Part shown: one piece after another, positions 9,063 to 16,871 of the stretch
Position numbering within the stretch: position 1 is the stretch's first letter
Layout of the letters: each line of letters opens with the position of its first letter
NCBI GenBank assembly: GCA_016788495.1
Contig: JAEUOM010000010.1
Location: forward strand, 1 to 41,558
DNA length: 41,558 nt
From: Accumulibacter sp.
Lineage (GTDB): Bacteria; Pseudomonadota; Gammaproteobacteria; Burkholderiales; Rhodocyclaceae
Direction: 5' to 3'
Program-made: the position numbers and the translations under genes
Notes under the pieces: model-generated
The model's input: only the letters and a program-made list of their open reading frames with translations
Told to the model about the DNA's origin: nothing
Database searches by the model: none

Positions 9063-9812
9063 TCAACGGTTCATGGTGAGCAAGGCGGTTGCGGCACGGG
9101 CGTTCGCCTCGGCGGTCTGCAGCATCCGGACCTGAAGTTCGAACTGGCGCGCCAGGCTGATCATCCGCACCATCGCGTCGACCGAATTGACGTTGCTGCC
9201 CTCGAGCGCGCCAGGCTCGACCTGCACCGTTTCGTCCACGATCGCCGGTTGGGCGTTGCGCGTGCGGAACAGCCCGTCGTCGCCACGAAGCAGATCGCCT
9301 TCCGGTGGATTGACGAGCTTGATCCGGCCGACCACATTGACACTGCTCGCCGCCCCCGCGCCGGGGCGTGGCACGCCGGATACCGTGCCGTCGGCAGCAA
9401 TGACGATGTTATTGTCCGGCGGCAGCGTGATCGGCCCGCCCTCGCCGAGGACGAGGTTGCCGGAGCTGGTCTGGAGGACGCCATTGGCATCGGTCACCAG
9501 GTTGCCGGCACGCGTGTAGGCCTCGGTTCCGTCGGCTGCCTGCACCGCGATCCAGCCGCGCCCGCGCAGCGCGACGTCGAGCGGCCGCCCAGTGGTCATC
9601 AATGGGCCCTGATCGAAGCTGTTGGCGACCGAGGCGTCGATCGTGAAGGCCCGCGTCGGCTGGCCAGCACCGAGCACGGGTACGGCGCGGAAGCGATTCT
9701 CCATCGCACGGTAGCCGACGGTCGCCACATTCGCCAGATTCTGCGCAACCCCGGCCTGCTGCAGAAACGCCTGCTTGGCGCCGCTCATGGCAGTGTAGAT
9801 CAGACGATCCAT
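9063..9812 (-). CDS. flgF: Flagellar proximal rod protein FlgF
   Basis: One of the four proximal rod subunits. The N-terminus ([20 protein letters not shown], then [19 protein letters not shown]) is the FlgF version of the rod-family helix. The C-terminus ([37 protein letters not shown]) is the matching helix, with the FlgF-typical Ala-rich end. The central domain includes [14 protein letters not shown]. It has 249 residues, close to the enteric 251, and follows flgE after 31 bases. Confidence 0.96.
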   Translation of the reverse strand: MDRLIYTAMSGAKQAFLQQAGVAQNLANVATVGYRAMENRFRAVPVLGAGQPTRAFTIDASVANSFDQGPLMTTGRPLDVALRGRGWIAVQAADGTEAYTRAGNLVTDANGVLQTSSGNLVLGEGGPITLPPDNNIVIAADGTVSGVPRPGAGAASSVNVVGRIKLVNPPEGDLLRGDDGLFRTRNAQPAIVDETVQVEPGALEGSNVNSVDAMVRMISLARQFELQVRMLQTAEANARAATALLTMNR

Positions 9813-9843
9813 GCAGCCCCCCGTGCAGTCGATCAGCGGCCGA

Positions 9844-11091
9844 TCAGCGCAGGTTGATCAGCGTCTGCATGATCTCATCCTGTGTCTTGATCGTCTGTGC
9901 ATTCGCCTGGTAATTGCGCTGCGCGGTGATCATCGCCACCAGTTCCCTGGTCAGATCGACGTTCGAATCCTCCACCGCCGCCGACTGAATCACTCCGCGA
10001 CTTCCCGAAGCGGGCGCGCCGATCAGTTCCGAGCCCGAGGCCGAGGTCGCACTCCACTGGTTGTTGCCCAGGTTGAGCAGGCCATTGGGGTCCGCGAAGG
10101 TGGCCAGCACCACCTGCCCCATGCTGCGCGTCTGGCCATTGCTGTAACGACCCTGAACAAGGCCATCACTGAGGACGCCGATTCCGACCAGGCTGCCGGT
10201 CGCATAGCCGCCCTGCGTCAGGCGGTCGACGGTCGAAGCACTGCCATACTGGGTCGTTCCGGCGAAGTCGATCACGCCCGGTGACCACGGCGTCAGGGCG
10301 CCGGTGCTCAGGGGCCACGAGGGCAGCGTGTAGGTCGGCGTCGAGCTCAGGGCACCCGACGTGTCGAACACCATGTTGCCGGCAAGGGTCTGCGGGTTGG
10401 CATCGTCAAGCGTCGCATGCACCGTCCACTCGCCACCGGTTGGCGGCGTCGGCGTGTTCAACACATAATAGGTGGTCAGATTGTGCGCCACTCCCAGTGT
10501 GTCAAAGACGGTCAGCGCGGTCGAAAAGTTGTAGGTCGACGGATTTGTGTAGTCGAACGGTGCCAGCACCGGCACGGAAGCGTTTGCATCGAGATTGAGC
10601 GCCGCGGTCACATCGCCCGAGAGCGGGTCGCTTGTCGCCCGGGGTGGAATCTGGCTCGCCGACAGCTTCAGTTCGACCGGATTGGCCGGGATGACTGCGC
10701 CGGTCACGCTGACCGGATAGCCGGTCAGGCGAAGCTTCTGGTCATTGATGATGTAACCCTGGTTGTCGACGTGGAACTGCCCGTTGCGCGAATAGCTGAT
10801 GGCGCCATCATCACTCATGCGGAAGAAGCCGCCACCATTGACCGCGAGGTCGAGCGCGTTGTCTGTGGTCGTCAGGTTGCCCTGGGTGAACTGTTGCTGG
10901 ATGGCGCCGACCGACACGCCGATCCCGATCTGCGCGGCACCGACGACGCCCAGGGACGCGGCATAGACATCGGCAAAGTTGGCGTTGGCACGCTTGAAGC
11001 CGACGGTACTGGCATTGGCAACATTGTTGCCGATCACGTCGAGCGACGCGGCCGCTGCATCCAGACCGCTCAAACCTTGCTGTAAACTCAT
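9844..11091 (-). CDS. flgE: Flagellar hook protein
   Basis: FlgE builds the flexible hook. It begins MSLQQGLSGLDAAAASLDVI, then GNNVANASTVGFKRANANFA, the hook/rod-family N-terminal helix. The C-terminus carries VEDSNVDLTRELVAMITAQR and NYQANAQTIKTQDEIMQTLI. Between these are the FlgE beta-domains (LDLAVNGGGFFRMSDDG, and the D2 region with FDTLGVAHNLTTYYV). The length of 415 residues is within the family range. It sits 17 bases after flgD, which encodes the hook cap that assembles it. Confidence 0.97.
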   Translation of the reverse strand: MSLQQGLSGLDAAAASLDVIGNNVANASTVGFKRANANFADVYAASLGVVGAAQIGIGVSVGAIQQQFTQGNLTTTDNALDLAVNGGGFFRMSDDGAISYSRNGQFHVDNQGYIINDQKLRLTGYPVSVTGAVIPANPVELKLSASQIPPRATSDPLSGDVTAALNLDANASVPVLAPFDYTNPSTYNFSTALTVFDTLGVAHNLTTYYVLNTPTPPTGGEWTVHATLDDANPQTLAGNMVFDTSGALSSTPTYTLPSWPLSTGALTPWSPGVIDFAGTTQYGSASTVDRLTQGGYATGSLVGIGVLSDGLVQGRYSNGQTRSMGQVVLATFADPNGLLNLGNNQWSATSASGSELIGAPASGSRGVIQSAAVEDSNVDLTRELVAMITAQRNYQANAQTIKTQDEIMQTLINLR

Positions 11092-11108
11092 TCTGTCCCC
11101 CGATCTAC

Positions 11109-11795
11109 CTAGAGAATCTGCTGCACCTTGTCGAAAGCGACCCGGCCCACACCGCTGACATCAAGTTCAAATCCCGTTGCCGTCTTGACCAGAGCGGATA
11201 CGGTGCCGAGTTGCAACGGCTCGGCTGCCACCTTGTCGGCACCGCGCAGCGCGCTGACGCGGAAGCTGTAGTTGCCCGGCGCCACCGGCAGCCCGGCGTC
11301 GTTCCTGCCATCCCAGGCGAAACTGAAGCTGCCCGCTTCCCTCGCCCCGAGATTCTGGCTCTGTACCACTGTCCCCGCGCCATCGAGGATCGTCAGCTTG
11401 ACTTGGTCTGCGGCCTCGGCGAGGTTGACGCCGGCAACCGCCTGGCCGCCGGCCAGCGACAGGCGCGAACCGGTAGTGAGCACGTTCCGGCCCATCAATG
11501 CCGCGCCCTGCATGGCCTGCGCATCCTGGTAACTGCCGAGCAGGGCTTCCAGCGTCGTGTTCAGCTTCTCGATTCCGCTCACGGTACTGATCTGGGAAAC
11601 CTGCGTGGTGACCGCTGCGTTGTCCATCGGGTTGAGCGGATCCTGGTTCTGCAACTGGGTCACGAGCAACTTGAGAAAGCGATTCTGAACCTCTTCGCTG
11701 CTCGTCGCCGACGCCGTCCCGCCGTCGCTGGACCGCGGATTGAGCGCGGCAAAGAGGTTGCTCGCCGCGTTGACTGCCTGAAGAACAGCTGCCAT
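11109..11795 (-). CDS. flgD: Flagellar hook-capping protein
   Basis: FlgD forms a temporary cap on the growing hook and is shed when the hook is complete. The conserved N-terminal region is FLKLLVTQLQNQDPLNPMDN, then AAVTTQVSQISTVSGIEKLN, which is exported and binds hook subunits. The C-terminal half has the Tudor-like and Ig-like FlgD domains (SFSFAWDGRNDAGLPVAPGN, YSFRVSALRG). The length of 228 residues is typical. It lies between flgC and flgE in the standard order. Confidence 0.96.
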   Translation of the reverse strand: MAAVLQAVNAASNLFAALNPRSSDGGTASATSSEEVQNRFLKLLVTQLQNQDPLNPMDNAAVTTQVSQISTVSGIEKLNTTLEALLGSYQDAQAMQGAALMGRNVLTTGSRLSLAGGQAVAGVNLAEAADQVKLTILDGAGTVVQSQNLGAREAGSFSFAWDGRNDAGLPVAPGNYSFRVSALRGADKVAAEPLQLGTVSALVKTATGFELDVSGVGRVAFDKVQQIL

Positions 11796-11827
11796 GAAAT
11801 TCTCCTCGAGTTGGGAATGGGTGACGA

Positions 11828-12232
11828 CTACTGGCCAATGCTCAACGTCTTGAGCAGCAACTGCCTGGCCGTGTTCATCACTTCGGCATTGGTCTGGTAA
11901 GCGCGCGCCGCCGAGATCATGTTCGTCATTTCATCGACCACGCTCACGTTCGGCATCTCGACGTAGCCCCGCTCGTTCGCCGCCGGGTTGCGCGGGTCAT
12001 AGACCAGGCGGCCTGGACTGCTGTCCTCGACAACCTGGGTCACGCGAACACCCTGTGCCGCCGCATTGCCCATCGGCGTCGCCGCGAACACCACCTGCTT
12101 GGCCCGATAGGGCTTCCCATCGGAACCAACCACGCTCTCGGCATTGGCCATGTTACTGGCGACCGCATTGAGGCGGATGGACTGCGCGGTCAGCGCGCTG
12201 CCGGCAACATGGAAGGTCGTGAACATACCCAT
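11828..12232 (-). CDS. flgC: Flagellar proximal rod protein FlgC
   Basis: A proximal rod subunit of 134 residues, the same length as enteric FlgC. The start MGMFTTFHVAGSALTAQSIR followed by LNAVASNMANAESV is the rod-family helix and ANxxS signature. The C-terminus (YVEMPNVSVVDEMTNMISAA, RAYQTNAEVMNTARQLL) is the FlgC end. It starts two bases after the flgB stop, implying coupled translation. Confidence 0.97.
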   Translation of the reverse strand: MGMFTTFHVAGSALTAQSIRLNAVASNMANAESVVGSDGKPYRAKQVVFAATPMGNAAAQGVRVTQVVEDSSPGRLVYDPRNPAANERGYVEMPNVSVVDEMTNMISAARAYQTNAEVMNTARQLLLKTLSIGQ

Positions 12233-12234
12233 GA

Positions 12235-12639
12235 CTACTGCCCCTGCAACGCCGTCATCATGGTTCTGATCTTGCCCGTGATGAAGGTCAGGCCGGCCTC
12301 GTAGCGGATGCTGTTCTCGGCCAGTTGCGCCCCCTCGACATCCATTTCGACGGTATTGCCATCGGCGCTCGCCTGCGTCGGCTGACGATACAACAGCGAC
12401 GGTACCCCCTGCTTCGCGTCGCCCGCCAGATGGCGGGATGCGGTCGTCGCCAGCGGCAGGGTGCCGACGCTCCTGCCGCCGAGCGCATTGTCAAGAGCCG
12501 TGGTGAAGTGGAAATCCCGGGCCTTGAAGTTCGGCGTATCGGCGTTGGCAATGTTGCCGGCCAGCACCTGCTGTCGACTGGCGCGCAGACCAAGCGCCTG
12601 CTGCTGGAACTGCAGATTGCGATCAAGCTTGCTGAGCAT
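12235..12639 (-). CDS. flgB: Flagellar proximal rod protein FlgB
   Basis: First gene of the hook-basal-body operon; a proximal rod subunit. The start is ATG 12639 because the conserved FlgB N-terminus begins there (MLSKLDRNLQFQQQALGLRA, then SRQQVLAGNIANADTPNFKA) and GAGGAA lies eight bases upstream. The frame stays open further upstream, but those residues have no family match. The 134-residue length fits FlgB. The C-terminus (ENSIRYEAGLTFITGKIRTM) is the usual paired helix. A sigma-54 promoter (12675-12690) is ~40 bases upstream. Confidence 0.96.
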   Translation of the reverse strand: MLSKLDRNLQFQQQALGLRASRQQVLAGNIANADTPNFKARDFHFTTALDNALGGRSVGTLPLATTASRHLAGDAKQGVPSLLYRQPTQASADGNTVEMDVEGAQLAENSIRYEAGLTFITGKIRTMMTALQGQ

Positions 12640-12674
12640 CGGGCGTTCCTCGATTGGTCGGACGAGAATGTCCA

Positions 12675-12690
12675 AGCAATACCCATGCCA
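12675..12690 (-). promoter_or_regulatory. Sigma-54 (RpoN) promoter for the flgB operon
   Basis: The minus strand reads TGGCATGGGTATTGCT, matching TGGCAC-N5-TTGC(A/T) with one mismatch in the -24 box. The invariant GG and GC are separated by exactly 10 bases. The predicted transcription start is ~12 bases downstream, leaving ~25 bases of leader before flgB ATG 12639. An RpoN promoter needs an enhancer-binding activator (FleQ/FlrA or FleR/FlrC type in polar flagellates), which is not encoded in this window. Confidence 0.75.
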
Positions 12691-12874
12691 AGACACCGAA
12701 GCGCGCCGGCACGGGTAGGCCCAACCGCCCGAGGACGGCGGCCAACTGACCGCTGTACCTGCGGCCGGGCAAGTGGCGCCGACCACCAGCGGCGTCCCGT
12801 CGCCGGGCCTTGCAGCGCTCCAGACCGATCTGCTGCCGTGCCGCCGCCGGACTGCGACCAGCCTTGCCGCCAGC

Positions 12875-12891
12875 GCGGCAAATATTGCCGC
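12875..12891. promoter_or_regulatory. Inverted repeat, candidate regulator site
   Basis: A perfect 7-bp inverted repeat with a 3-base centre: GCGGCAA-ATA-TTGCCGC. It lies ~185 bases upstream of the flgB sigma-54 promoter, a usual distance for an RpoN enhancer, and ~75 bases upstream of flgA. The AT centre stands out in a GC-rich region. It could also be chance or a weak hairpin. Confidence 0.4.
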
Positions 12892-12963
12892 CGAAAGCCG
12901 CCCGCGAGCCGCGTGGCAACGCAGTTCACGCCCGCATCCGGCAGATTGAGGCAAAATGGCGAC

Positions 12964-13680
12964 ATGCCTGCAACCTCACGCGCCCCACAACACTCCGGAT
13001 GGCCGCTTCTGGTCACCCTCGTCGCCCTTGCCCTGCTTGGCCTCGCAAGCCGGGGGGTCGGCGCGCAGACGACCTTGCCTGCCGCCCTCGACGATTATCT
13101 GCGTACACAGACGGCCGGCCTGCCGGGAACGGTGACCTTCCAGATCGGCCAGCTGGACCGGCACGCCCGGCTCGCAGCCTGCGACGCCTTCGAGCCCTTC
13201 CTGCCATCGGGGAGCCGCCTGTGGGGAAAGACCACCGTCGGCGTGCGTTGCCTGGGCCCGGGGCGGTGGACGGTCTACGTGCCGGTGCAGGTCCGAATTG
13301 CCGGCCACTACCTCGTCGCGGCACGACAGCTCGCACCTGGACAGGTCGTCGGCGCAGCGGATCTGCTGCCGCAAGGCGGCGATCTGGGTGCGCTGCCAGC
13401 CAATACCCTGACCGACCCGGCACAGGCGATCGGCAAGACGACGCGCCAGGCTGTCGCTGCCGGCCAGCCCCTGCGCAGCGAGTTGCTCAGCGCCGCCTTG
13501 GTGGTGCAGCAGGGACAGAGCGTCAAGCTGCATTCGAGCGGCGCCGGGTTCAGCGTGAGCAATGAAGGAAAGGCACTGAACAATGCCGCCGAGGGTCAGG
13601 TTGTCCAAGTGCGAACGGCCTCCGGGCAAGTTGTCAGCGGCATCGCCCGCCCGGGCGCCATCGTCGAGGTGAGTTACTGA
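12964..13680 (+). CDS. flgA: Flagellar P-ring assembly chaperone
   Basis: FlgA is a periplasmic chaperone needed for FlgI polymerisation. I start it at ATG 12964, which gives 238 residues and a clean Sec signal peptide (PLLVTLVALALLGLASRG, cleavage near GAQ at ~33). The mature part has the FlgA/SAF core: ITF-like VTFQIGQLDRHARLAACDAF, RLWGKTTVGVRCLGPGRWTV, VAARQLAPGQVVGAADL, AIGKTTRQAVAAGQPLRSEL and VVQQGQSVKLHSSGAGFSVS. It ends GIARPGAIVEVSY, like other FlgA proteins. The frame is open for hundreds of bases upstream, but that part is antisense to flgB. Divergent flgA/flgB is the usual layout. Confidence 0.95.
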   Translation: MPATSRAPQHSGWPLLVTLVALALLGLASRGVGAQTTLPAALDDYLRTQTAGLPGTVTFQIGQLDRHARLAACDAFEPFLPSGSRLWGKTTVGVRCLGPGRWTVYVPVQVRIAGHYLVAARQLAPGQVVGAADLLPQGGDLGALPANTLTDPAQAIGKTTRQAVAAGQPLRSELLSAALVVQQGQSVKLHSSGAGFSVSNEGKALNNAAEGQVVQVRTASGQVVSGIARPGAIVEVSY

Positions 13681-13712
13681 TCGGTCGGCCTGCCCCACTT
13701 TGAAAAAAATGT

Positions 13713-13739
13713 TAAAGTTTCAAAGTCGTCCGCCGATTA
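13713..13739 (+). promoter_or_regulatory. Sigma-28 (FliA) promoter for flgMN
   Basis: The sequence is TAAAGTTT, 11 bases, GCCGATTA. Against TAAAGTTT-N11-GCCGATAA the -35 is perfect, the spacer is exact, and the -10 differs at one base. It lies between flgA and flgM, ~35 bases before the flgM start. It predicts FliA-dependent (late) expression of the anti-sigma factor and FlgN, the same feedback known for enteric flgM. Confidence 0.88.
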
Positions 13740-13773
13740 GTGAATTGAGGACAACCGTTCAAGGGGCACCACC

Positions 13774-14055
13774 GTGAAGATCGACAGCACAACCAACTCC
13801 GCCAACGCACTTGGCGAAATGCGCGACCGCGCCGCCATCGCGAAACCGGCGACGAGTGCCGCGACAGAGGTTCATTTGAGCAAGCTGGCGGCAGAACTTC
13901 AGTCACCGGGCGACGTCGCGGCCTTCGATTCCGGGCGTGTTGCCGAGATCAGGCAGGCCATCGCCGAGGGGCGTTTCACGATCAGTGCCGACGCGATTGC
14001 CGAGCGGCTGATCGCGTCAGCAAGTGAACTCGTGGCTGCACAGCAGCGCTCCTGA
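13774..14055 (+). CDS. flgM: Anti-sigma-28 factor
   Basis: FlgM binds FliA and holds it inactive until the hook is complete, then is exported. The protein has 93 residues and starts at GTG 13774, seven bases after an AAGGGG. The N-terminal part is low-complexity and likely disordered, as in the family. The C-terminal FliA-binding region is recognisable: VHLSKLAAELQ, then VAEIRQAIAEGRFTISADAI and AERLIASASEL. Its partner FliA is encoded ~2 kb away on the other strand (16104-16853). Confidence 0.93.
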   Translation: MKIDSTTNSANALGEMRDRAAIAKPATSAATEVHLSKLAAELQSPGDVAAFDSGRVAEIRQAIAEGRFTISADAIAERLIASASELVAAQQRS

Positions 14056-14086
14056 ACAGAGCGCCTTCCAACAGCAGGTGCCAGCA

Positions 14087-14551
14087 GTGACGATCATGCG
14101 ACAACTCTTCGAAGAAGAAGTCGCTGTCGTCCGGCGCTTCGTCAGCCTGCTCGAGCGCGAGCAGAGGCTGCTGATCGAGGGCGACGGTGACGACTTGCCG
14201 GCATTGCTGCTGAAAAAGAACGAACTCACGGCCCGCCTGGCTGGCATTGCGGAACAGCGCCGTCTGGCCCTTGCTGCAGAGGGTTTGGGCGCGGACCGCG
14301 ACGGAGTCGCGGGTTGGTTTGCTGCGCACCCGGGCGAGGACGGCGCGCGCACTGCCTGGGCCGAGCTGCTGCCTCTGGCCACCCAGGCGCGAGAACTGAA
14401 TCGACTGAATGGTGAAGTGATTCAACTTCGCCTGCAGAGCAACACCCAGGCCATCGAGGCTCTTCTGGGCAGCAGTGGTGCCCTGGGTCTGTACGGTCCC
14501 GACGGTCAGAGCATGCCAGGCAACGGTGGCCGCATCAGCGACAGCGCCTAG
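14087..14551 (+). CDS. flgN: Flagellar export chaperone FlgN
   Basis: FlgN is the cytoplasmic chaperone for FlgK and FlgL. I prefer the start at GTG 14087, six bases after AGGTG; ATG 14096 is also possible, and ATG 14024 would overlap flgM by 32 bases. From GTG 14087 it has 154 residues, and from 14096 151. The long helices typical of FlgN are evident (LFEEEVAVVRRFVSLLEREQ, LLIEGDGDDLPALLLKKNEL, LNRLNGEVIQLRLQSNTQAI). It is the second gene after flgM, its normal place. The stop TAG shares the CTAG at 14548-14551 with the motD stop on the other strand. Confidence 0.88.
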   Translation: MTIMRQLFEEEVAVVRRFVSLLEREQRLLIEGDGDDLPALLLKKNELTARLAGIAEQRRLALAAEGLGADRDGVAGWFAAHPGEDGARTAWAELLPLATQARELNRLNGEVIQLRLQSNTQAIEALLGSSGALGLYGPDGQSMPGNGGRISDSA

Positions 14552-15366
14552 CGAACGGCGGGTGGTGTGGGCGTTCGCGCGCGCGCTGGTGGTGCCGCCG
14601 ACCCCTGCAGATCGAGTTCGGTGCTCTTTTCCGGAATCGCCGAGTCGATGAGAATCGTCACGCGACGATTGCGCGCCCGCCCGTCAGCCAGCAGATTGGG
14701 CTCGACCGGACGCGTGTCGGCGTAGCCAATCGCCGTCAGCCTCTCGGCGGCAATCCCGGCATCCGCGAACAGCCGCAGCACGGTGGTCGCACGCACCGCG
14801 GACAGTTCCCAATTGGAGGGAAACTGCGCATTGCTGATCGGCATGTTGTCCGTGTGCCCCTCGATGGTGATCGGAAAATCCGCCGGCACCAGAACCTCCG
14901 CCACCGACAGCATGGCTTTGGCCAGCGTGGGATTGAGAAGTGCCTGCCCGGGCGAGAACAGGATGCTGTCGTTGATCTCGATGCTCACGCCACGGCTCGT
15001 CTCGAGCACCCGCACCTTGCCCTGTTCGACCAGTGGCGCCATGACATCGAGGATGTTCTTCGCCACCTGGCGCATCTTTTCACGCTCCTTCAGTCGCATG
15101 CCCTCGGATGACTTGCTCGAAAGCGGCGCGGTGACGACAGGTGATGATGCCGGAATCACTGTCTGCGTCTGACCGGCACCGCTGACCGGAGCATTGCGGA
15201 AGGCGACGACCATCGAGTTGCTGAGGATCCGGTACTTGCCCTCGTTCACCGAGGAGAGGGCGTACATGACGACGAAGAAGGCAAAGAGCAGGGTGATGAA
15301 ATCGGCGTACGACACGAGCCAACGCTCGTGACTGTCATGCTCTTCCTCGTGCCGTCGGCGCGCCAT
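14548..15366 (-). CDS. motD: Flagellar stator protein MotD (MotB family)
   Basis: The peptidoglycan-anchored half of the stator ion channel. The single N-terminal helix (WLVSYADFITLLFAFFVVMY) carries the ion-binding Asp at residue 22. The plug/linker is followed by the OmpA-like peptidoglycan-binding domain (ITIEGHTDNMPISNAQFPSN, WELSAVRATTVLRLFADAGI, RARNRRVTILI). A Pro/Ala-rich tail ends the 272 residues. Pairing with MotC right after fliA matches the motCD arrangement of Pseudomonas-type polar flagella, so I use motD rather than motB. The motor ion (H+ or Na+) cannot be read from the sequence. Confidence 0.92.
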   Translation of the reverse strand: MARRRHEEEHDSHERWLVSYADFITLLFAFFVVMYALSSVNEGKYRILSNSMVVAFRNAPVSGAGQTQTVIPASSPVVTAPLSSKSSEGMRLKEREKMRQVAKNILDVMAPLVEQGKVRVLETSRGVSIEINDSILFSPGQALLNPTLAKAMLSVAEVLVPADFPITIEGHTDNMPISNAQFPSNWELSAVRATTVLRLFADAGIAAERLTAIGYADTRPVEPNLLADGRARNRRVTILIDSAIPEKSTELDLQGSAAPPARARTPTPPAVR

Positions 15367-15370
15367 CGCT

Positions 15371-16111
15371 TCAGAAGATGTAGGCGCGCAGACGGCTCTC
15401 GATGATCCGCGGGTTGTCGCCGTTGGCGATCCCGACGAGACCGGCGACGATCATCTCCCGCTGCACCACCAGGCGATTGATATGTGCCTTGAGCCTGTTG
15501 GCAACCGGCAGGAACACCAGGTTGGCCAAGCCAACACCATAGATCGTCGCCACGAACGCGACCGCGATGCCGGCACCCAGCTTGGAAGGATCGGAGAGGT
15601 TCTCCATGACGTGAATCAGTCCGAGCACGGCGCCAAGAATTCCGATCGTCGGTGAGTAACCGCCGGCAGCCTCCCAGATGCGTGCAGCGAGCTTCATCTC
15701 CTGTTCGTAGGTCGTGATCTCGACGTCCATCACCTCGCGCAGCCGCTCCGGCTCGGCCCCGTCCACGAGGAGCTGCAGGCCCTTGCGGACGAAATCGTCC
15801 TTCAGTTCGCTCACCACGGCGTCGAGCGCCAGCAGGCCCTCACGCCGCGAAACCTGGCTCCAGCCGGTGACCTGCTGGATCAACTGCAGGTGGTTGACCA
15901 CTGGCGGATAGAGAATCCATTTCATCATCCGCACGCCGCGCACGAAGGTTGCGTGCGGACTCTGCAACATGACCGCGCCGAGCGTGCCACCGACGACGAT
16001 CAGCATCGCCGTTGGCTGCGCCAGTGACCCGACATGTCCGCCTTCCAGGATCTGACCGACGACGATGGCCAGCACGCCGATCAGCAGACCGACGATGCTG
16101 CCCCTATCCAT
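15371..16111 (-). CDS. motC: Flagellar stator protein MotC (MotA family)
   Basis: The four-helix membrane half of the stator. Helix 1 is GSIVGLLIGVLAIVVGQILE and helix 2 is AMLIVVGGTLGAVMLQSP. The cytoplasmic domain contains SRREGLLALDAVVSELKDDF and the conserved MKLAARIWEAAGGYSPTIGI, then LGAVLGLIHVMENL (helix 3) and GAGIAVAFVATIYGVGLANL (helix 4). The length is 246 residues. The start overlaps the fliA stop by eight bases, and motD begins four bases after the motC stop. Confidence 0.94.
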   Translation of the reverse strand: MDRGSIVGLLIGVLAIVVGQILEGGHVGSLAQPTAMLIVVGGTLGAVMLQSPHATFVRGVRMMKWILYPPVVNHLQLIQQVTGWSQVSRREGLLALDAVVSELKDDFVRKGLQLLVDGAEPERLREVMDVEITTYEQEMKLAARIWEAAGGYSPTIGILGAVLGLIHVMENLSDPSKLGAGIAVAFVATIYGVGLANLVFLPVANRLKAHINRLVVQREMIVAGLVGIANGDNPRIIESRLRAYIF

Positions 16112-16853
16112 GGCGTTCGGCTTTCGTCCTGGAGTTGCGCGCGCCGTCGCCGAACAGGCGGCTGCGCAGCCGCAGCACGGCCTGACTGTGCAACTGACAA
16201 ACGCGCGATTCGCTCACTCCCATGACCTCGCCGATCTCTCGCAGATTCAGATCCCGCTCGTAGTACAGGGCCATCATCAGTTGCTCACGTTCGGGCAACA
16301 GCTTGATCGCCTGTACCAGCTGCCGCCGGAGTTCCTCGTCCGCGACCAGCCGGGCAGGGTCGGCGCTTTCATCAACCAGATGGCGTTCGAGAAAGTCCTC
16401 GCCGCGCTCGGCAACGATGTCCTCGATGTACACCAACTGATGCCCGCGCACGTCCTGCAGCATTTCCTGATAGTCGGCAAGCGTCATGCCGAGCGAATCG
16501 GCAAGCTCGCTCTCCGTTGGCACACGACCACTCGCCTGCTCGAGTTCAGTGATCGCCGCTTCGATGCGACGACAGTTGCGGCGCAGGCTGCGCGGCAGCC
16601 AGTCGTTCTCGCGCAAGCCGTCAAGCATCGCCCCGCGCACCCGCTGCGCGGCATAAGCCTCGAACTGGGCACCGACTCCGGCCTCGAAGCGCCCGAGGGC
16701 ATCGAGCAGCCCGAGCATGCCGTTCTGCACGAGATCATCGAGCTGCACGCTCGCCGGCAGCCGTGCCATCAGATGACAGGCGATGCGCCTGACCAGCGGC
16801 GCGAAGCGCTGGACAAGCTGATCCTTGTTGAGCTGACCAGCAGCGTTATACAT
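16104..16853 (-). CDS. fliA: RNA polymerase sigma factor for flagellar late genes (sigma-28)
   Basis: FliA directs RNA polymerase to late flagellar and chemotaxis promoters, several of which appear in this window. Region 2 includes VQLDDLVQNGMLGLLDALGR, FEAYAAQRVRGAMLDGLREN and DWLPRSLRRN. Region 3 follows with VPTESELADSLGMTLADYQE. Region 4 has LPEREQLMMALYYERDLNLR, EIGEVMGVSESRVCQLHSQA, the helix-turn-helix that reads the -35. The length of 249 residues is normal. It lies 18 bases after flhG and is controlled post-translationally by FlgM. Confidence 0.96.
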   Translation of the reverse strand: MYNAAGQLNKDQLVQRFAPLVRRIACHLMARLPASVQLDDLVQNGMLGLLDALGRFEAGVGAQFEAYAAQRVRGAMLDGLRENDWLPRSLRRNCRRIEAAITELEQASGRVPTESELADSLGMTLADYQEMLQDVRGHQLVYIEDIVAERGEDFLERHLVDESADPARLVADEELRRQLVQAIKLLPEREQLMMALYYERDLNLREIGEVMGVSESRVCQLHSQAVLRLRSRLFGDGARNSRTKAERHG

Positions 16854-16871
16854 GCGTCCTGGGGAGAGCTA

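Larger units (their letters stand above)
12640..12963. other. Divergent flgB/flgA control region
   Basis: This 324-base gap without a credible gene separates flgB (leftward) from flgA (rightward). It holds the sigma-54 promoter for flgB and the 17-base inverted repeat described separately. Upstream extensions of the flgB frame run through it, but their composition is not protein-like. I see no convincing promoter for flgA within it. Confidence 0.8.

Noticed and set aside
12640..12954. Upstream extension of the flgB frame (~105 residues)
   Set aside because: The conserved FlgB N-terminus and its Shine-Dalgarno support ATG 12639, and the extension contains the sigma-54 promoter.
12325..12963. 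Upstream extension of the flgA frame
   Set aside because: The family-matching protein and signal peptide begin at ATG 12964; the extension is antisense to flgB and the control region.
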